A stretch of DNA of 64,000 bases from Dendrocalamus latiflorus (GCA_017311315.1 CM029631.1:4867360-4931359); one strand, 5' to 3'. Shown: positions 1 to 11,814, numbered from the stretch's first letter. Numbers and translations: made by a program. Notes: a model not told the origin generated them from the letters alone.

Positions 1-12
1 GAAGTTATCTTA

Positions 13-293
13 GGGCATCTCCAATGGTCTGAGTCAGCTAGCTATATGCATGTACACATCAGCATATATCCTATGTGGAGGAAAGAGAGTATGCAAAAAA
101 ATCGAGCCAGCTCTTCCTTAAGCACTAGTCTATAACGCCAAACGAGGCAGCCTCTATAAATTCTGTGTGTGCATGTAAGCATCAAATAGCTATCCTTATA
201 GATAGTTCTTTAGAATGCTAGCTTTAGTGTATACTATATAAATGATGTGGAAGTCTTATAGTTAGTTGCTAGCTATAACCATTGGAGATGCCC
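13..293. mobile_element. Tourist-like MITE (PIF/Harbinger type), TTA TSD
   Basis: The ends are inverted repeats: GGGCATCTCCAATGGT at 13-28 and its complement at 278-293. Both are flanked by TTA (10-12 and 294-296), the target duplication typical of Tourist/Harbinger elements. The body is AT-rich and non-coding. Confidence 0.8.
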
Positions 294-328
294 TTAGAGC
301 TAGTAACTAGCTCATACCATTGTACATG

Positions 329-433
329 CCCTTATAGATAGTTCTTTAGAATGCTAGCTTTAATGTGTACTATATAAATGATGTGGAAGTCTTATAGTTA
401 GTTGCTAGCTATAACCATTGGAGATACCCTTAA
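329..433. repeat. Second, partial copy of the right half of the 13-293 MITE
   Basis: Positions 329-433 repeat 195-297 with only a few substitutions, including the right terminal repeat (one base changed, GATACCC instead of GATGCCC). No left end is visible, so this looks like a local duplication of the 3' half. Confidence 0.7.
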
Positions 434-743
434 CACGAACCTGAATACCTACATGTCCAAACGAATCAATTTTGCCAAACTCCGTCATCAGATCTTCCAG
501 TCTAACGAACGCCTGCACACACTCTTGAAGACTACTCCGACATACGGCTCGCCTAAAACTGGACTCGGGGATAACAACAACCCGTGATTGGAGCCGAGAT
601 GGCTGGGTCCATTTCGTCAAGCATTGGGAGATACGTGTAGCTTTCATTAGGTTTTAGCAAGTCACTGTCCTTCGATTTCCTGGCCAAGTGAGATACGTGC
701 AGCTGCAGACTGCAGTACATGTGATGTGGATTTGGCGAAGTTA

Positions 744-1129
744 GAGCAACTCCAACAGGGCCCCTACTTGAACCCTCATCTTACTTTTGAGGGCCGATGG
801 GTAAAAAACTCACTCCAGCAGGGCCCCTACTTGAGGGCCCTCAAATCTCCCCCTCGAGCCCTCATTCCTGGGGGGTCTGGAGGGAGCCCCTACTTTTGAG
901 GGCTCAAGTAGGGGCCCTGCTGGAGTGAGTTTTTTGCCCCTTGGCTCTCAAAAGTAGGATGAGGATGAAGGTGGGTCCTATGTGTCATCCCCTCTAAGAA
1001 TGAATTTGGGAGTTCTGTTTTGAGGGCTCCTGCTGGAGTGTAGCCCAAAAAATAGAGCCCTCAAAAGTAGGGAGAGCCCTCAATTAAAAAGTAAGGGTCC
1101 TGTTTTGAGGTCTACTGCTGGAGTTGCTC
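744..1129. mobile_element. Tourist-like MITE with internal palindrome, TTA TSD
   Basis: The left end GAGCAACTCCAACAGG (744-759) is complementary to the right end CTGCTGGAGTTGCTC (about 1115-1129), with TTA on both sides (741-743 and 1130-1132). About 785-850 and 890-945 are a second inverted pair (GGGCCCCTACTTGAG and related), so the left part can fold into a long hairpin. Confidence 0.75.
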
Positions 1130-1132
1130 TTA

Positions 1133-2517
1133 GGAGAGGCCAATTAGGCTGACAAATGGCCAGGGGGAGCAGGTATAGATGGCAGGCATTAACAGCTTCA
1201 CGTTAACTTTTTTTTCGATTTTTTTTGCCCTCCTTTTTTTTCCCTTCTCTCATGGTGGCCAACATGGCATTACTTTGGGCACGCTCTACCAAACATGTGG
1301 GCAGGCAGCCTCACCAAACAGGTTGGTGGCGACAAATCATTATCGCTGCAAAAGCGCGAGTTCTTGTCTGCGCTCTCACTCCATTAGAACAGCAGCAATA
1401 GAAGATGTTGGAACGGTTGAGCCAAAATATTTCTACTGTTGCACCGACAGAGACGCTGTATATGCGTTTCTTCGACTGTTTTGCACAGTAAAGGTTGTTT
1501 AGTTTGTACTACTAATAAAGAATCCAGGGAAGTTAGCAGTAGCAGCAACAGTTTTTACACCATACTAGGCTTTGAAGCACATCATTCAGCTATTTTGCAT
1601 CAGATCTTTGACATCATTTAACTTTACCCCTCCGTGTTTTTATGTTCCAACGAAGCACTAACCAATCTCTTCAAAACAATCACACGGCTTGGAGTACGTA
1701 CAAAGAATCATTGAGCAGTAGACCTGACAACGGCAGTAATCAGTTAGGCGAGCAGTGTATTTCAGCTAATCAGTTAGACCTGACAATGAGCAGTGTATAA
1801 GAAGAGAATAATATATAAGTAGTACGAGTTTTTGTGCGTGTGGCTATTGGTTATATTTTTTTCAGCTTATTTTAATTTGTATCTTATGACTTGAGATTCC
1901 TCTAAACAAATAAATAAAATGGCTTCTTCACAATCATTTCGAAGCGGATTGTTAGGATAATCTTTAAAAAACGGCTTACCAACTTTCAGTTCGTTTACAT
2001 GAATACTCACACTATGATTAAAAGATATAAAATATAGCCATAAGCTGTAACCCATGTTAGAAGCTGTCGTGCAACAACATCCCTTGGGAAACTCCTAACC
2101 CACGGGTCGTTCTTGGGCAGCCATACGTGACCACGATCACATCGATCGGAGTCCGGTTCAGAAGGAGAAAGTGCCTTTTTCCCTGGGACGGCGACAAAAC
2201 AAGCGATATGTGTATGTCTGGTTCGAGTGAGCTGGAACTAACAATGGAGAGCCGAGAAAGGCAGCAGACGTTCCAACGAGCGTTCCCACTAGTTTTTTTT
2301 ACTTAATCCTCACGTCTTTCTATACGCGCTCGCCCGTTCGGCTCGCATCTCTCTTGTGGCAATGCACACGGTGCCACCGACCGACGGCATACGCCTCTTG
2401 CTTGCCGCGCGTGGCGGCATGCGGTGGTGGGCCGTGTGTTAGGATACAGGTAAACTACACTAACGTAGATTAAAATTTTCTATCGCATAAATTAGGAAGC
2501 CATGTGTGTATAAGATC
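1133..2517. other. Intergenic, no supported gene
   Basis: AT-rich sequence with T-runs near 1210-1245. An open frame of 107 codons at 1179-1502 (+) starts with a hydrophobic stretch made by T-homopolymers. It has no recognisable domain and is probably chance. Confidence 0.5.
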
Positions 2518-2728
2518 ATGGATCTTACTACTAGACGTACAGTACAGTGGAAGTAGAGTTGAAACAGATGATTCAAGGCGTGGTGTGGCGAGCTTAAGGG
2601 GTTCAGGGGTTGTAGGTAACTTCGCCACCTTAGATATTGCATGGAGACTTGAATTTCGGATGTTGATATGTTGAAGAGTGGAAAGGATCGTCAACAAAGC
2701 CATCATATTTTGAACGATATGGACGAAG
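2518..2728 (+). pseudogene. Degenerate 3' fragment of a MULE transposase gene
   Basis: This stretch aligns with the last part of the transposase reading frame in the MULE further right (about 37045-37253). The shared blocks include GGTGTGG-GAGCT, GGGTTCAGGG, AACTTCGCCAC and ATGGACGAA. The reading frame is full of stops and no terminal repeats are seen, so this is an old relic. Its right edge abuts UGT-1 homology at about 2729-2731, where the UGT-1 coding sequence is cut off. Confidence 0.7.
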
Positions 2729-2729
2729 C

Positions 2730-4017
2730 GTAATCTTGTTCTTGATCTCATTCTTTTGTGATGACCCCTTGCTCGTCTCGGCAAAGCTTCACGCCCGTCT
2801 TCCACGCGTTGCACACGTAGCTCTGGTTGCAGAACTGGTCGGCGAAGTAAGGCCAGCACAAGAACGGGACACCGTGCAGCACACCTTCCATCATCGAGTT
2901 CCATCCACAGTGCGACAGAAAGCAAGCGACTGAAGGGTGTGACTGTACTCGTTGCTGGGGAGCTCATCCGATAACTAGGCCCTTGTCCTCAACAAGTTGC
3001 TTGAATGCATTGAACCAATCTTCTCCGATTCCGTTGGTGCAGTTAGGCCAGACCACCAACAGGAACGGCTGGCCAGAGAGGGCAAGCCCGTCGGCGAGCT
3101 CTTGGAAACGTGTCACGTCAAATGCAGTGGAGCTCCCGAAGGCTACATAGATAACAGAGCTGGGGACATGTGCGTCAAGCCACGTGAGGCAGGTAGGGTC
3201 TTCAGGCAAGAAATGACCGGTCGACCTCGACGCCGGCGTTACCAGTGGACTGACAGGCAGCGCATTGGGGAGGAGAGCTAGGGCTTCAGATTCCATCTCC
3301 CAGAAAGTGTTGCGGATGATCATTTCAGCTAGTGGAATCGATCGGTTTGTCTTAAGGACGTTTTGGATGTTGACTCTGCGTCTTTCAGGAGTGCTGCGCA
3401 GGCTGACCCAGGGGATCTCGGCTGCGTCAACGGGTGGCATCAGTTGGATCCTCTCATGCCTCTTTACATCCCCTGCGTAGATTACATGTTCTTGGTCTCT
3501 AAACCATATGAAGTAAAAAGTATGTGACATGGAAATTAGTTTGTTGAAGGTGATTTGATTTGTTCTTGCCACTTTCATCAAGAACACCATCCTCTATCAG
3601 TTTTGGAAGGTTCAACATGAGTGCAAACACAGCTGCAGAGTGCAGAGTTGAGAAAAAGGCAATATGGACACCCACCGTGGCGGCCAGTTCTAGTGCCCAG
3701 CTCATGGACACATCTGCTATCATCCACTTAATCGTCTTGGATCCGATCATCTCCTCGAGGCGGCTGAACATGGCAGCTGGTAGGCCCTTGACCAACTTGC
3801 CGATGTCTGTGTGGTCGTCAGCAGGGCCCAAACCATCTGGAATGGAGAGCATGTGAACCCCATAAGGATTGTTCCTTTCTCTGCCAAACTCGGTGTTTAT
3901 AAAGTGAACCTCCAAGCCGTGCTCAGTGAGCTTATGAGACAACTCCATGAGTGGGATGACATGGCCTTGTGCAGGGAAGGGTAGCACCATGACATGAGGT
4001 TGAGTAACAGCAGCCAT
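2730..4017 (-). pseudogene. UGT-1: UDP-glycosyltransferase 83A-like pseudogene
   Basis: Family-1 plant glycosyltransferase of the cytosolic GT-B type. Exon 1 (4017-3570) codes for the N-terminal acceptor domain with the FPAQGH catalytic-histidine motif. Exon 2 (from 3472) holds the sugar-donor domain. It aligns throughout with the neighbouring UGT-2, with the same phase-1 intron. Visible defects are: (1) the intron donor reads GC (GCAAGA at 3569) instead of GT; (2) TGA at 2964-2966 replaces the first Trp of the PSPG box; (3) a one-base insertion near 2750 shifts the frame; (4) the last ~40 codons are gone, replaced at about 2729 by MULE relic sequence. HCGWNS is still readable past the stop. 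A GC donor can be functional, but the stop and truncation remove the nucleotide-sugar site. The start at 4017 matches the start of intact paralogues. Confidence 0.88.
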
Positions 4018-4428
4018 GAATTTTGTTTGCTTCAGAGTGGTATATGGCCATAAGGAGTTTGTGAGATCAAAGCTTGCCACTCCCTGTGGATAGAGAGAGC
4101 CTGATAGGCCCATCAGATGTGCATATCAAGGTGTTACAAATAATTTTGATTTAGAGTTTAAAACGTAGTAGAGTCTATCTCCATGTGTAATACAAGTTGA
4201 AGTTGTGTCCAACTTGAAGTCCAAATACGTATGCTAGTAAGAGATTATTAGCCTATATATTGAAGAGGTTTGTAGTCAGTTTTGTAAGAAAATCAAGAAA
4301 AATGAGGAGCAGATAAGAGAATAGAGAGATTCAAAAATTCTTTTGTGTTCTCTCCGTTTATTTGCGATATGTGTGTTTTCTCCTGATCAAAGTATCAACA
4401 CAAGGGCTGCCAAATCATTGATGTTGCA

Positions 4429-4904
4429 TGTTAGGAATAGTCCCACATGGATTGTGGGAGAGGAGCAAGCACAACTTATAAGTGTGAGGGAGCCCTCACC
4501 CATTGGACTAGTCTTTTGGGGGGAGAAGGCTCAATACCACTTATAATGTTGTTGCTCCGTGGGTTTAGTTGTGTTCAGCCCATTTAGACCTGTGGCTCAG
4601 GATGTAACAAGTGGTATTAGAGCCAAGGCGCCTAACATCTCCCAGGAGTGCGGTGTGCACAATTCATGTGTGGGGGGAAGATTGTTAGGAATAGTCCCAC
4701 ATGGATTGTGGGAGAGGAGCAAGCACAATTTATAAGTGTGAGGGAGCCCCCACCTATTGGACTAGTCTTTTGGGGGGGGAGAAGGCCCAATACCACTTAT
4801 AATGTTGTTGCTCCGTTGCTCCGTGGGCTTAGTTGTGTTCAGCCTATTTAAACATGTGGCATCCGGTTGGATCTAGGCATGCGCCAGGTTCAAAAACTGT
4901 AACA
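4429..4904 (+). mobile_element. TRIM: miniature LTR retrotransposon, complete
   Basis: Two direct repeats begin TGTTAGGAATAG and end TGTAACA: LTR 1 at 4429-4609 and LTR 2 at 4683-4904. Directly after LTR 1 lies TGGTATTAGAGCC (4612-4624), a good match to the initiator tRNA-Met primer-binding site. The purine run GTGGGGGGAAGA before LTR 2 is the polypurine tract. The flanks carry the 5-bp duplication TTGCA (4424-4428 and 4905-4909). The internal part is only ~70 bp and codes for nothing, so the element is non-autonomous. LTR 2 has about 40 extra bases near its 3' end. Confidence 0.88.
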
Positions 4905-5289
4905 TTGCATTAGGCGTTGTATCAGCCAATTTATAGTCTGTTGACCACAGCTTTGTCCTTTTAAAAGAAAAGATTATCTTAATAATCATTCATACGATCC
5001 AATGGATTAAATTGTCCCAAATTGTGGACCACAATGTTGTCTCTATCATGTTAGGGCTTGGAACAAGCAAAATTGCCAACGTATACTAGGGGATGGAGAT
5101 GTCACATAAAATCTGCTTTGATTGCAATAGTCTAGATATCGACATGTATGAACAGTATGTGATTGTGAGATGCCTGTTGATAGGGTTAGAATGATCTCAG
5201 CCGATTAGCCCAACGGCTAATCGGGCCTTGATCCGCGCCCTGATCGGGGGCGCTCAGCCCAACTACTGGCTGATGGGCCCCCGTCGCGC

Positions 5290-5531
5290 TGCGCAATAAA
5301 TAGAGGGTGGGGGCCGACGGCTCGCGTTACGAGGTTCGCCTGAGCCGTACACCCCCACCCGACAAACCCTAGACCGATCGCAGAGGGTGCGCAGTAGGCG
5401 ACGGGAAGCACCATCGCCGTCCACGTCGCCGGATCTTCTCCGCCGCCGCCGCCATCGTTCTCTTCCCCGACTGCTTCACCGACGAACAGCCATGGCCGGC
5501 TCCTCCTCCACGCAATCCGATGGTCAGTATC
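5290..5531 (+). other. Promoter plus first-exon fragment, possibly captured
   Basis: AAATAAATAGAGGG (TATA-like, about 5295) is followed by a GC-rich leader and an ATG at 5491 that opens a short frame (MAGSSSTQSDG) running into a possible donor (GATGGTCAGT, about 5520-5529). No downstream exons are recognised. It looks like the 5' end of a gene whose remainder is lost or elsewhere; I cannot name it. Confidence 0.35.
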
Positions 5532-5916
5532 CTCTTCCTCTCTCTCCCTCAGATCTAGACTCCGAGACGCAAAGATTGGCCCCAACATGGTGCAGTCCAA
5601 AACAAGTTATAATGTTCCTTGTACATCTCATCAAAATGCTCCTTAGACATCCCGTATTTTAAAAAATTAACATGTTGATCATTTCGCCAGGAATGGTGCA
5701 GCCACCATGTCATGGTGCTGTTCTGCCGTGTGAAGGTACAGATTTTCAGCATTTGTGAAATTTCAATGCTATCAAGCTATTTCATGTATCATCCGTTTAC
5801 AAACTTCACCTGGGTTTTGACGGGTAGTGCTCATCTATCTATGGACAACACTAATGCAGATTTCTCACTGCAGAAAAATAACAGTATGAGAGCGTATATC
5901 ATTTTATTCGCCTAGG

Positions 5917-6085
5917 CTTGAAGGGTGGTAATGCTAGGAAATTGCTCAATGCCATGGCCTCGACCTCATGGAACGAGTTGCGTGCGACATCTAGGTGAGG
6001 TTGATCGCCTGGGTATTCCAGGGCATTAACAGTATGAGGTGTAGAGCTGCTCCATCCTGGAGCGAGTTTGAACATCTCCCATCGT
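5917..6085 (-). pseudogene. UGT relic, part of exon 2
   Basis: The minus strand reads MFKLAPG, then NSFHEVEAMAL and LALPP, matching the MLQLAPG / NSFHEAEA / ILPIGPL blocks of exon 2 in UGT-4 and UGT-5. At the DNA level the block around GGAACGAGTTGC is nearly identical. The residues between the two blocks are deleted. There is no PSPG box and no exon 1 nearby, so this is a short dead fragment between UGT-1 and UGT-2. Confidence 0.6.
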
Positions 6086-6776
6086 ATTTCAGGAAGCTGC
6101 ATTTGTTCAGGTGTGCCATTATTCCTTACCCAATTAGTTATTTCGGGATAGTAACACTGCAACAGGAACTTTTTTTTAGCTTGGAATATGTTGCTGAGTG
6201 CTGAATGCTGGGACATATGATCTGGTCTAAAAAGGTTGTGAGACTAAGAATCAGTAGGTACAGCTCATATATCATACAGCCCACATGTTCATGATGTTAA
6301 AACTGTATATTGGTCCACCACGCACGAGTTGTCTCAAATGTGAGCTTTGCCTGAACTTGCTTCTAGTACTAGTTCTAGCTGGCGTGGTAGAAATGGCATG
6401 CTTTTAGCAATTCCTGCCCTTAATCCCACATTTGGCTCTTCTCTGGAGTTTTTCAGGCCACTGTGGAGATTGAGATCATTAAAAAGCGTTTTCTGAAGTT
6501 GTATTTTCAGTACCTGTCCATGCACCATATGGCAATATATGAACAATAAGAGCTTTTATAATTTATATAGTGCCTTGCGTTTGCCCTCTAGTGACACGGT
6601 GCCTTAATCTAGTACAGTTCATTCTAGAAAAGGTATGCCCCCAGGCCCCAGTCCAATGAACTGGCTAAAACACCTCAGTGACCAACGAATGCATTATTCT
6701 ACTCTGCAACGATGTATATATCAACCAAATCTGACTTCTGAACCGTGTGGGGGAAAAAATCTGCACTGCTGAAGAT
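6086..6776. other. Intergenic, downstream of UGT-2
   Basis: No coding signature or defined repeat ends were found. The sequence just left of 6777 is the 3' flank of UGT-2. Confidence 0.4.
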
Positions 6777-8230
6777 TTATTGTTCTCTTAGCAATTTGAC
6801 AAACTTGAGCAAGTTCTCGTGCGAGGAACCTCCCTCTGCGATGCTCGCGCACGCCTTGTCCTTCCACATGGCTGCCCTCGCCTGGATCTCCTCGTCGCCG
6901 AGCAGCTGCGCGACCTTGTTCTTGATCTCCTCCTTGGTGACGACCCCTCGATCGTCGGCGTTGAGCTTCACGCCCGTCCCCCACACGTTGCAGACGTAGC
7001 TCTGGTTGCAGAACTGGTCGGCGAAGTAGGGCCAGCACAGGAACGGCACGCCGTGACGCAGCCCTTCCATCGTCGAGTTCCACCCGCAGTGCGACACGAA
7101 GCAGGCGACCGAAGGGTGCGAGAGCACGCGCTGCTGGGGAGCCCAGCCGACGACCAGCCCCTTGCCCTTGACACGGCGCCTGAACTCGTCGAGCCAGCCC
7201 TCGCCGACCCCGCTGGCGAAGTTCGGCCGGACCACCCACAGGAAGGGCCGGCCGGCGAGCACCAGCCCGTCGGCGAGCTCTTGGAGCCGCGCCACGTCGA
7301 AGACGGTGAAGCTCCCGAACGCCACGTAGATGACCGAGCCGGGGGCCTGCGCGTCGAGCCAGGCGAGGCAGGACAGGTCTTCAGGCCAGAAAAGGCCGGC
7401 CGACGTCGACGACGACGCCGGCGCCACCAGCGGGCCGACGGGCAGCGCGTTGGGGACGAGAGCCAGCGCCTCGGATTCGATCGCCTGGAACGTGTTGCAG
7501 ATGACGGCGCTGGCCAGCGATATTGCCGGGTTGGTCTTGAGCACGTTCTGGATGATCACCCTGCACCTGTCCGGCGTGCTGCTCAGGCTGGCCCAGGGGA
7601 TCTCGGCTGCTTCGATGGGCAGCATCCTGGGGCTCAGCTGGATCGTCTCGTTTCTCTTTACATCCCCTGCATTGCTTACACATCCTTGACCTCAGTTTCT
7701 TAACAATATAAAGTAAAGGACGCTTCTCATGATGGATTTGATTTGTTCATACCACTTTCGTCGAGGATGCCATCCTCGATCAGTTTGGGAACGTTCAACC
7801 GGAGCGCAAGCACGGCGGCCGAGAAAGTCGAGAACAAGGCGACGCGGACACCCACCGTGGCGGCCACCTCCATCGCCCAGCTCATGGACACATCGGCGAT
7901 CACCCACTTGATCTTCTTGGATCTGATCATCTCCTCGAGGCGGCCGAGCATGGCCGCCGACAAGCCCTCGCCCAGCTTGGCGATGTCGGTGCGGTCGCCG
8001 TCAGGGCCCATACCGTCCGGAAAAGACACCATGTGGATCCCATCAGGGATCGCTCCTGTCTCGGCCGACAAGGCCTTGAGGACGCGGTCGTGGTTGAAGT
8101 CCGTGTTTACGAAGTCGACCCCGAATCCGTGCTCAACGAGCCTGTGAGACAGCTCCATGAGGGGCAAGACATGGCCTTGTGCAGGGAAGGGCAGCACCAT
8201 GACATGAGGCTGAGGACGAGGAGGAGCCAT
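6777..8230 (-). CDS. UGT-2: UDP-glycosyltransferase 83A1-like, intact
   Basis: Predicted to transfer a sugar, probably glucose, from a UDP-sugar to a small hydroxylated acceptor in the cytosol; the acceptor cannot be read from sequence. Exons 8230-7753 and 7666-6777 (GT-AG intron of 86 bp, phase 1) give 455 aa, the usual length. The N-terminal Rossmann domain has FPAQGH with the presumed catalytic His20 and the partner Asp113 (IADVSM). The C-terminal domain has a full 44-residue PSPG box at residues 334-377, starting WAPQQ, with HCGWNS and ending in DQ; the final Gln is typical of UDP-glucose users. The start at 8230 is the ATG directly before the conserved PHVMVLPFPAQGH block. Unlike UGT-4, -5 and -7 it has no second intron. 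No signal peptide or membrane anchor is seen. Confidence 0.92.
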
Positions 8231-8431
8231 GACTGCTAGCTTGTGTTGGTATGGTACTATGGCTACAAGAAGTATGTGTGAGATATAGAAGCTTGCCAGT
8301 TGCCACTCCTTGCGGATAAAGATAGCCGTCGGACAGTTCAACCGGATGTGCTTATCAAGGCGACCCAATCGATGCTATTGAATCAGATGATGCGTCACCA
8401 AATCTGTACTACTTTGGCCATTCATACTGTG

Positions 8432-8672
8432 GGCCTGTTCTTTTCGGCTGCGGCTTATGGCTTTTGGCTGAAATTTTTGAATTTTGGCTGTTTACGGTAC
8501 AGATTACGGAGAGACAAATATTCACTTGCGATTTTGGCTGGTACAAATGTTGGGCTTTTAACGTGTAGATCGTTTAACTTGTAGACCCCGTTTTGAGAAA
8601 ATATTCCGTTTAAAAGGTAGGTACTGTAGCAGAAGCCAAAAGCCACTTTTAAAAGCCCAAAAGAACACCCCC
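8432..8672. mobile_element. MITE-like element, TIR GGGCCTGTTCTTTT
   Basis: The left end GGGCCTGTTCTTTTCGGCT is complementary to the right end (AGCCCAAAAGAACACC), and the interior is AT-rich. Related copies occur at about 49236-49455, 21985-22200 and 58560-58805, recognised by the shared block GATTTTGGCTG... and AAAGCCAAAAGCC. The exact target duplication is unclear. It lies upstream of UGT-2. Confidence 0.5.
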
Positions 8673-11600
8673 TGTAACGACCCATTTCAGAGCCCGTTAG
8701 GATTTTCCCCCACAATATCCCGAATGTTCAACTGTGAAGTATTGTAATTAAGTGTGTATCAAACTAACATATACTTATTCCATAAAAATCAAATTTATTA
8801 CAGGATAAGGCATATCGGCCAAGTTTACAAAATAGGGTATCCAAGCCTAAAGTTTGTATTACATCACAAAAGAACTTATAAAACTTCTACACGCGTGCCT
8901 GAGCGTAGACAAGACCTAAATCAGTAATAAACACCTACTAGGGAATCGTCGAAGTCTTCCTCCAAGAATCTTTATTGTCTTCCTAGATATCTCCTGTTGG
9001 TATTTTAACAAGTATGAATACAACCATACCCAACAAGTTATACGGGGAATGCTAATTAATTACTTACCAGTATTTAAGAAAATGAGATGCGATGGTTTCA
9101 CATTATATTTGTGGATACAGGTTTATTTATAAACATCTTTTTTGCACGAAATGATAAAACATTATCTTCTTAAGAGAAAAGGGGTTTAACAAACTTAATT
9201 ACCAAATTAGAAATTTTGCCAAAGCTACATATGCCTTGTTATTAGATTCACCCATTAAATACAACTCCATTTGCTGCAAGCATAGGGTATCCAAATACGA
9301 CAAGTTTTACTCTGCAAAGTTTCCCAGCTTTACCCATGAGATGTTTTAAACTCTCATTGTCATCATGTCATGCAATAAACACACAACTTGATAGTGTGCG
9401 ACTAAGTTAAGATAACAAGATCGTTCATTACTCCATTCTATATAGCTTCTACCTGGTAGGATCATGGCCAAACAACATTATCGGAAATCCACAGACCAAA
9501 GCAAAAATCGTGGGCCGACGTTGAGTGGAGCTACCATTGTGAAAAATAGCAGTAACTTTTCAGTCCCACTTCTATTTCACCTGTAATACCACTAGAACGC
9601 AAAATAGAAGTAAAGTGAGAAAGGAAATAGTCTAAGGAAGAATCAAAGTAATAAAAAAGAGTTTTGCCGTCAGACCCATTGGCTTTAGAAATGCCAAATG
9701 AATTAAACGTTCACTAAGGTTCCCAGACCATCCAAGGACGATCGACATCATCTCGTGTTTTGGGTTTTCATCATCCGACAGGAAATTCCTTCCTTACCTA
9801 CCGCAGTAAAAGAACCCCAAAGTACAGTGCAAGCCCACTTGTTGGACCAAAGGTCCTTAAAGCCCTTAGAGACATGAGAGAAGAGCAGAGAAAGGAAGGG
9901 GCAGTTTGGTCATATCAAAGATAGAGCCTCTCAACCAGGCCACATGATATAGGCAAACATGCCCCTCATAAGTAAGAAGCCTCACTCCCATTTCTTCCCT
10001 CAGTCAAGAGTCCATCCAGAGAGCCATTCACTTTTCTTTCCTCAAAGCCGTGAGTTCTTCCAAAGTGTAGCTCCCTCTACCCCCTTCCCCTTTTCATTCC
10101 CCACACAATCCTTCCATTTGGCTGGCACAAGGTAATCCACCTTGTTTCCATCCCACAGCCAGGCCACAAGAGGAAGGCAGGAGAAGGGCTCGAAGAAGAG
10201 GAGCAAGGGTGGTGACAGTGAGCCGACGTTGTCAGCAATGACAAGGGGAGGCTGTTGAAATCATCGTCCACCCACAATTCCTTTCATCTGACAGTAAGCC
10301 TCCATGCTTTCCCAACCCTTTTCCCTTTCTCCATAGCTTAGCACAAAGCAGCGAGCTGTGGTTGGCCACTAGCACCCTTGGAGGGAGGGTACATACTCCC
10401 CAGGCACGTACACTCCCCAAGTCCCGACTCGGTGGCTCAACCACCACTCGGACCATCATAAGTAGGAAATAGGGGGATTGGAAGTATAGCAAATGCACAA
10501 TCATAAGGATATTAGACAAAAGCAAAGGGGGAAGCAAGAGTAACCGTAGAGCCGATGGTGGCCAAGTAGAGTCACAAGGGGACAAAAGGCGATGTGTGGG
10601 GTCCAAGGGAGGCGACACCGAATGGAGCCACGCCCACAGCAAGGGCATCGTGCTGGAGAGAGAGAGGGGGGAGGCACAGAGCATCGTGCCGGTGACTGGC
10701 GGCACCATTGGGAGGGCAGGGTCAAGTGTTGACCTACGCTTGTGCAGGGGCCGACGGCCTGGAGCCAGAGGACCGGGAGAAGGAGCGGTAGGAGGTGGTT
10801 GAAGGCCGGCAACCGACAGGCCGAGAGAGGACAGAGAGGCTCTTATGTGTAGAAGTGATGCCATTCATTTAAGTGCATGTAGTAATACTTGATTTTGAGT
10901 CGGGTTAACTGCCTATTCAGGTGGAGATTCAAGATCGATGCCATCTACACGTCACTCTGCTTCGCTCAGTTAACGTGCAGGTGCGTAGTAAAGCGGTAAA
11001 TTTGGGTAGTGTTTGCTGATAGATGAATGATGGTTCATTGCTTACCATGTTATGGTAAGTTAACTATTTCTAGATGCATGGTGAGGAATGATGAATAACG
11101 ATTGTTGAGACATGGCATGTTGATATGCATAAATGAAGAACTTGCATTGCATGCATGTCATGAAAAGAGATAGTTTTGTGGTATCGTTGGTCCACTTTGT
11201 GTGGACACTCCACAAGAGTGGAGACTGAGGTCCCTGTGTAATGACAGGCTATTGAGGTCCCCATATGAAAAAAGATGGGCTTGTGATCCCCGCATGGAAA
11301 CTGGGCGGGTTTGGGTGAGCATCGACGGGTGCTCACTATGTTATACCGATATAGGCTAAAGAGACGAAAGAAAAGTGCATGTGCATACGCAATTGCATTA
11401 TGATCGAGAACAGGTGCAAATGCATATTGAGTTGTTGATGAAAATGGAGAAAAATTAAATGAAAACAAGTGGTTAGTAAGATTGTGATGGTTATGGACTG
11501 ATACGTGAACCTGTTATTTACTATTTTGCTTTGTACTTGCTTAGTCTTTAGACTCGCCGTTGCTTTGTTGTTTTTTTAGGTGACCGTTGAGGACGTCATG

Positions 11601-11814
11601 CACAGGTGGGAGTAGCGCATGAATAACTTCACATACTAGTAGCATGTTTAAACTCCAATAGTATGCTAGAATAGTTGCTTTAAATGATATGTTGTAAGTG
11701 GTCGTTGTAGTATGAATAAAGTAGTGTTTACTTAAAATAGTTAGCAGTTGAGAAAAGGGTAATGCTATGCAATGATGGTAGCACTCTAGGCCCAGAGATG
11801 GGCAGGGTGTTACA
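8673..11814. mobile_element. Possible solo LTR (Gypsy-like)
   Basis: The region begins TGTAACGACCC and ends GGGTGTTACA, the end pattern common for grass Gypsy LTRs. It has no coding domain and no primer-binding site on either side. A clean 5-bp duplication is not visible (CACCC occurs near both ends but is offset by two bases). It could equally be ordinary intergenic repeat. Confidence 0.3.

Noticed and set aside
1179..1502. 107-codon frame with a signal-peptide-like start
   Set aside because: The hydrophobic start comes from T-homopolymers, there is no domain or cysteine pattern I trust, and no paralogue in the window.
4429..4904. Cassandra-type TRIM with 5S rRNA sequence in the LTR
   Set aside because: The LTR contains no stretch resembling the 5S rRNA internal control region.
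10232..10864. 210-codon minus-strand frame
   Set aside because: Ser/Leu/Pro-rich low-complexity translation inside a repeat-like region, no domain.
8673..11814. Confident full LTR call
   Set aside because: The end patterns fit, but the target duplication is off by two bases and the left end coincides with a MITE border, so it was kept only as a low-confidence feature.
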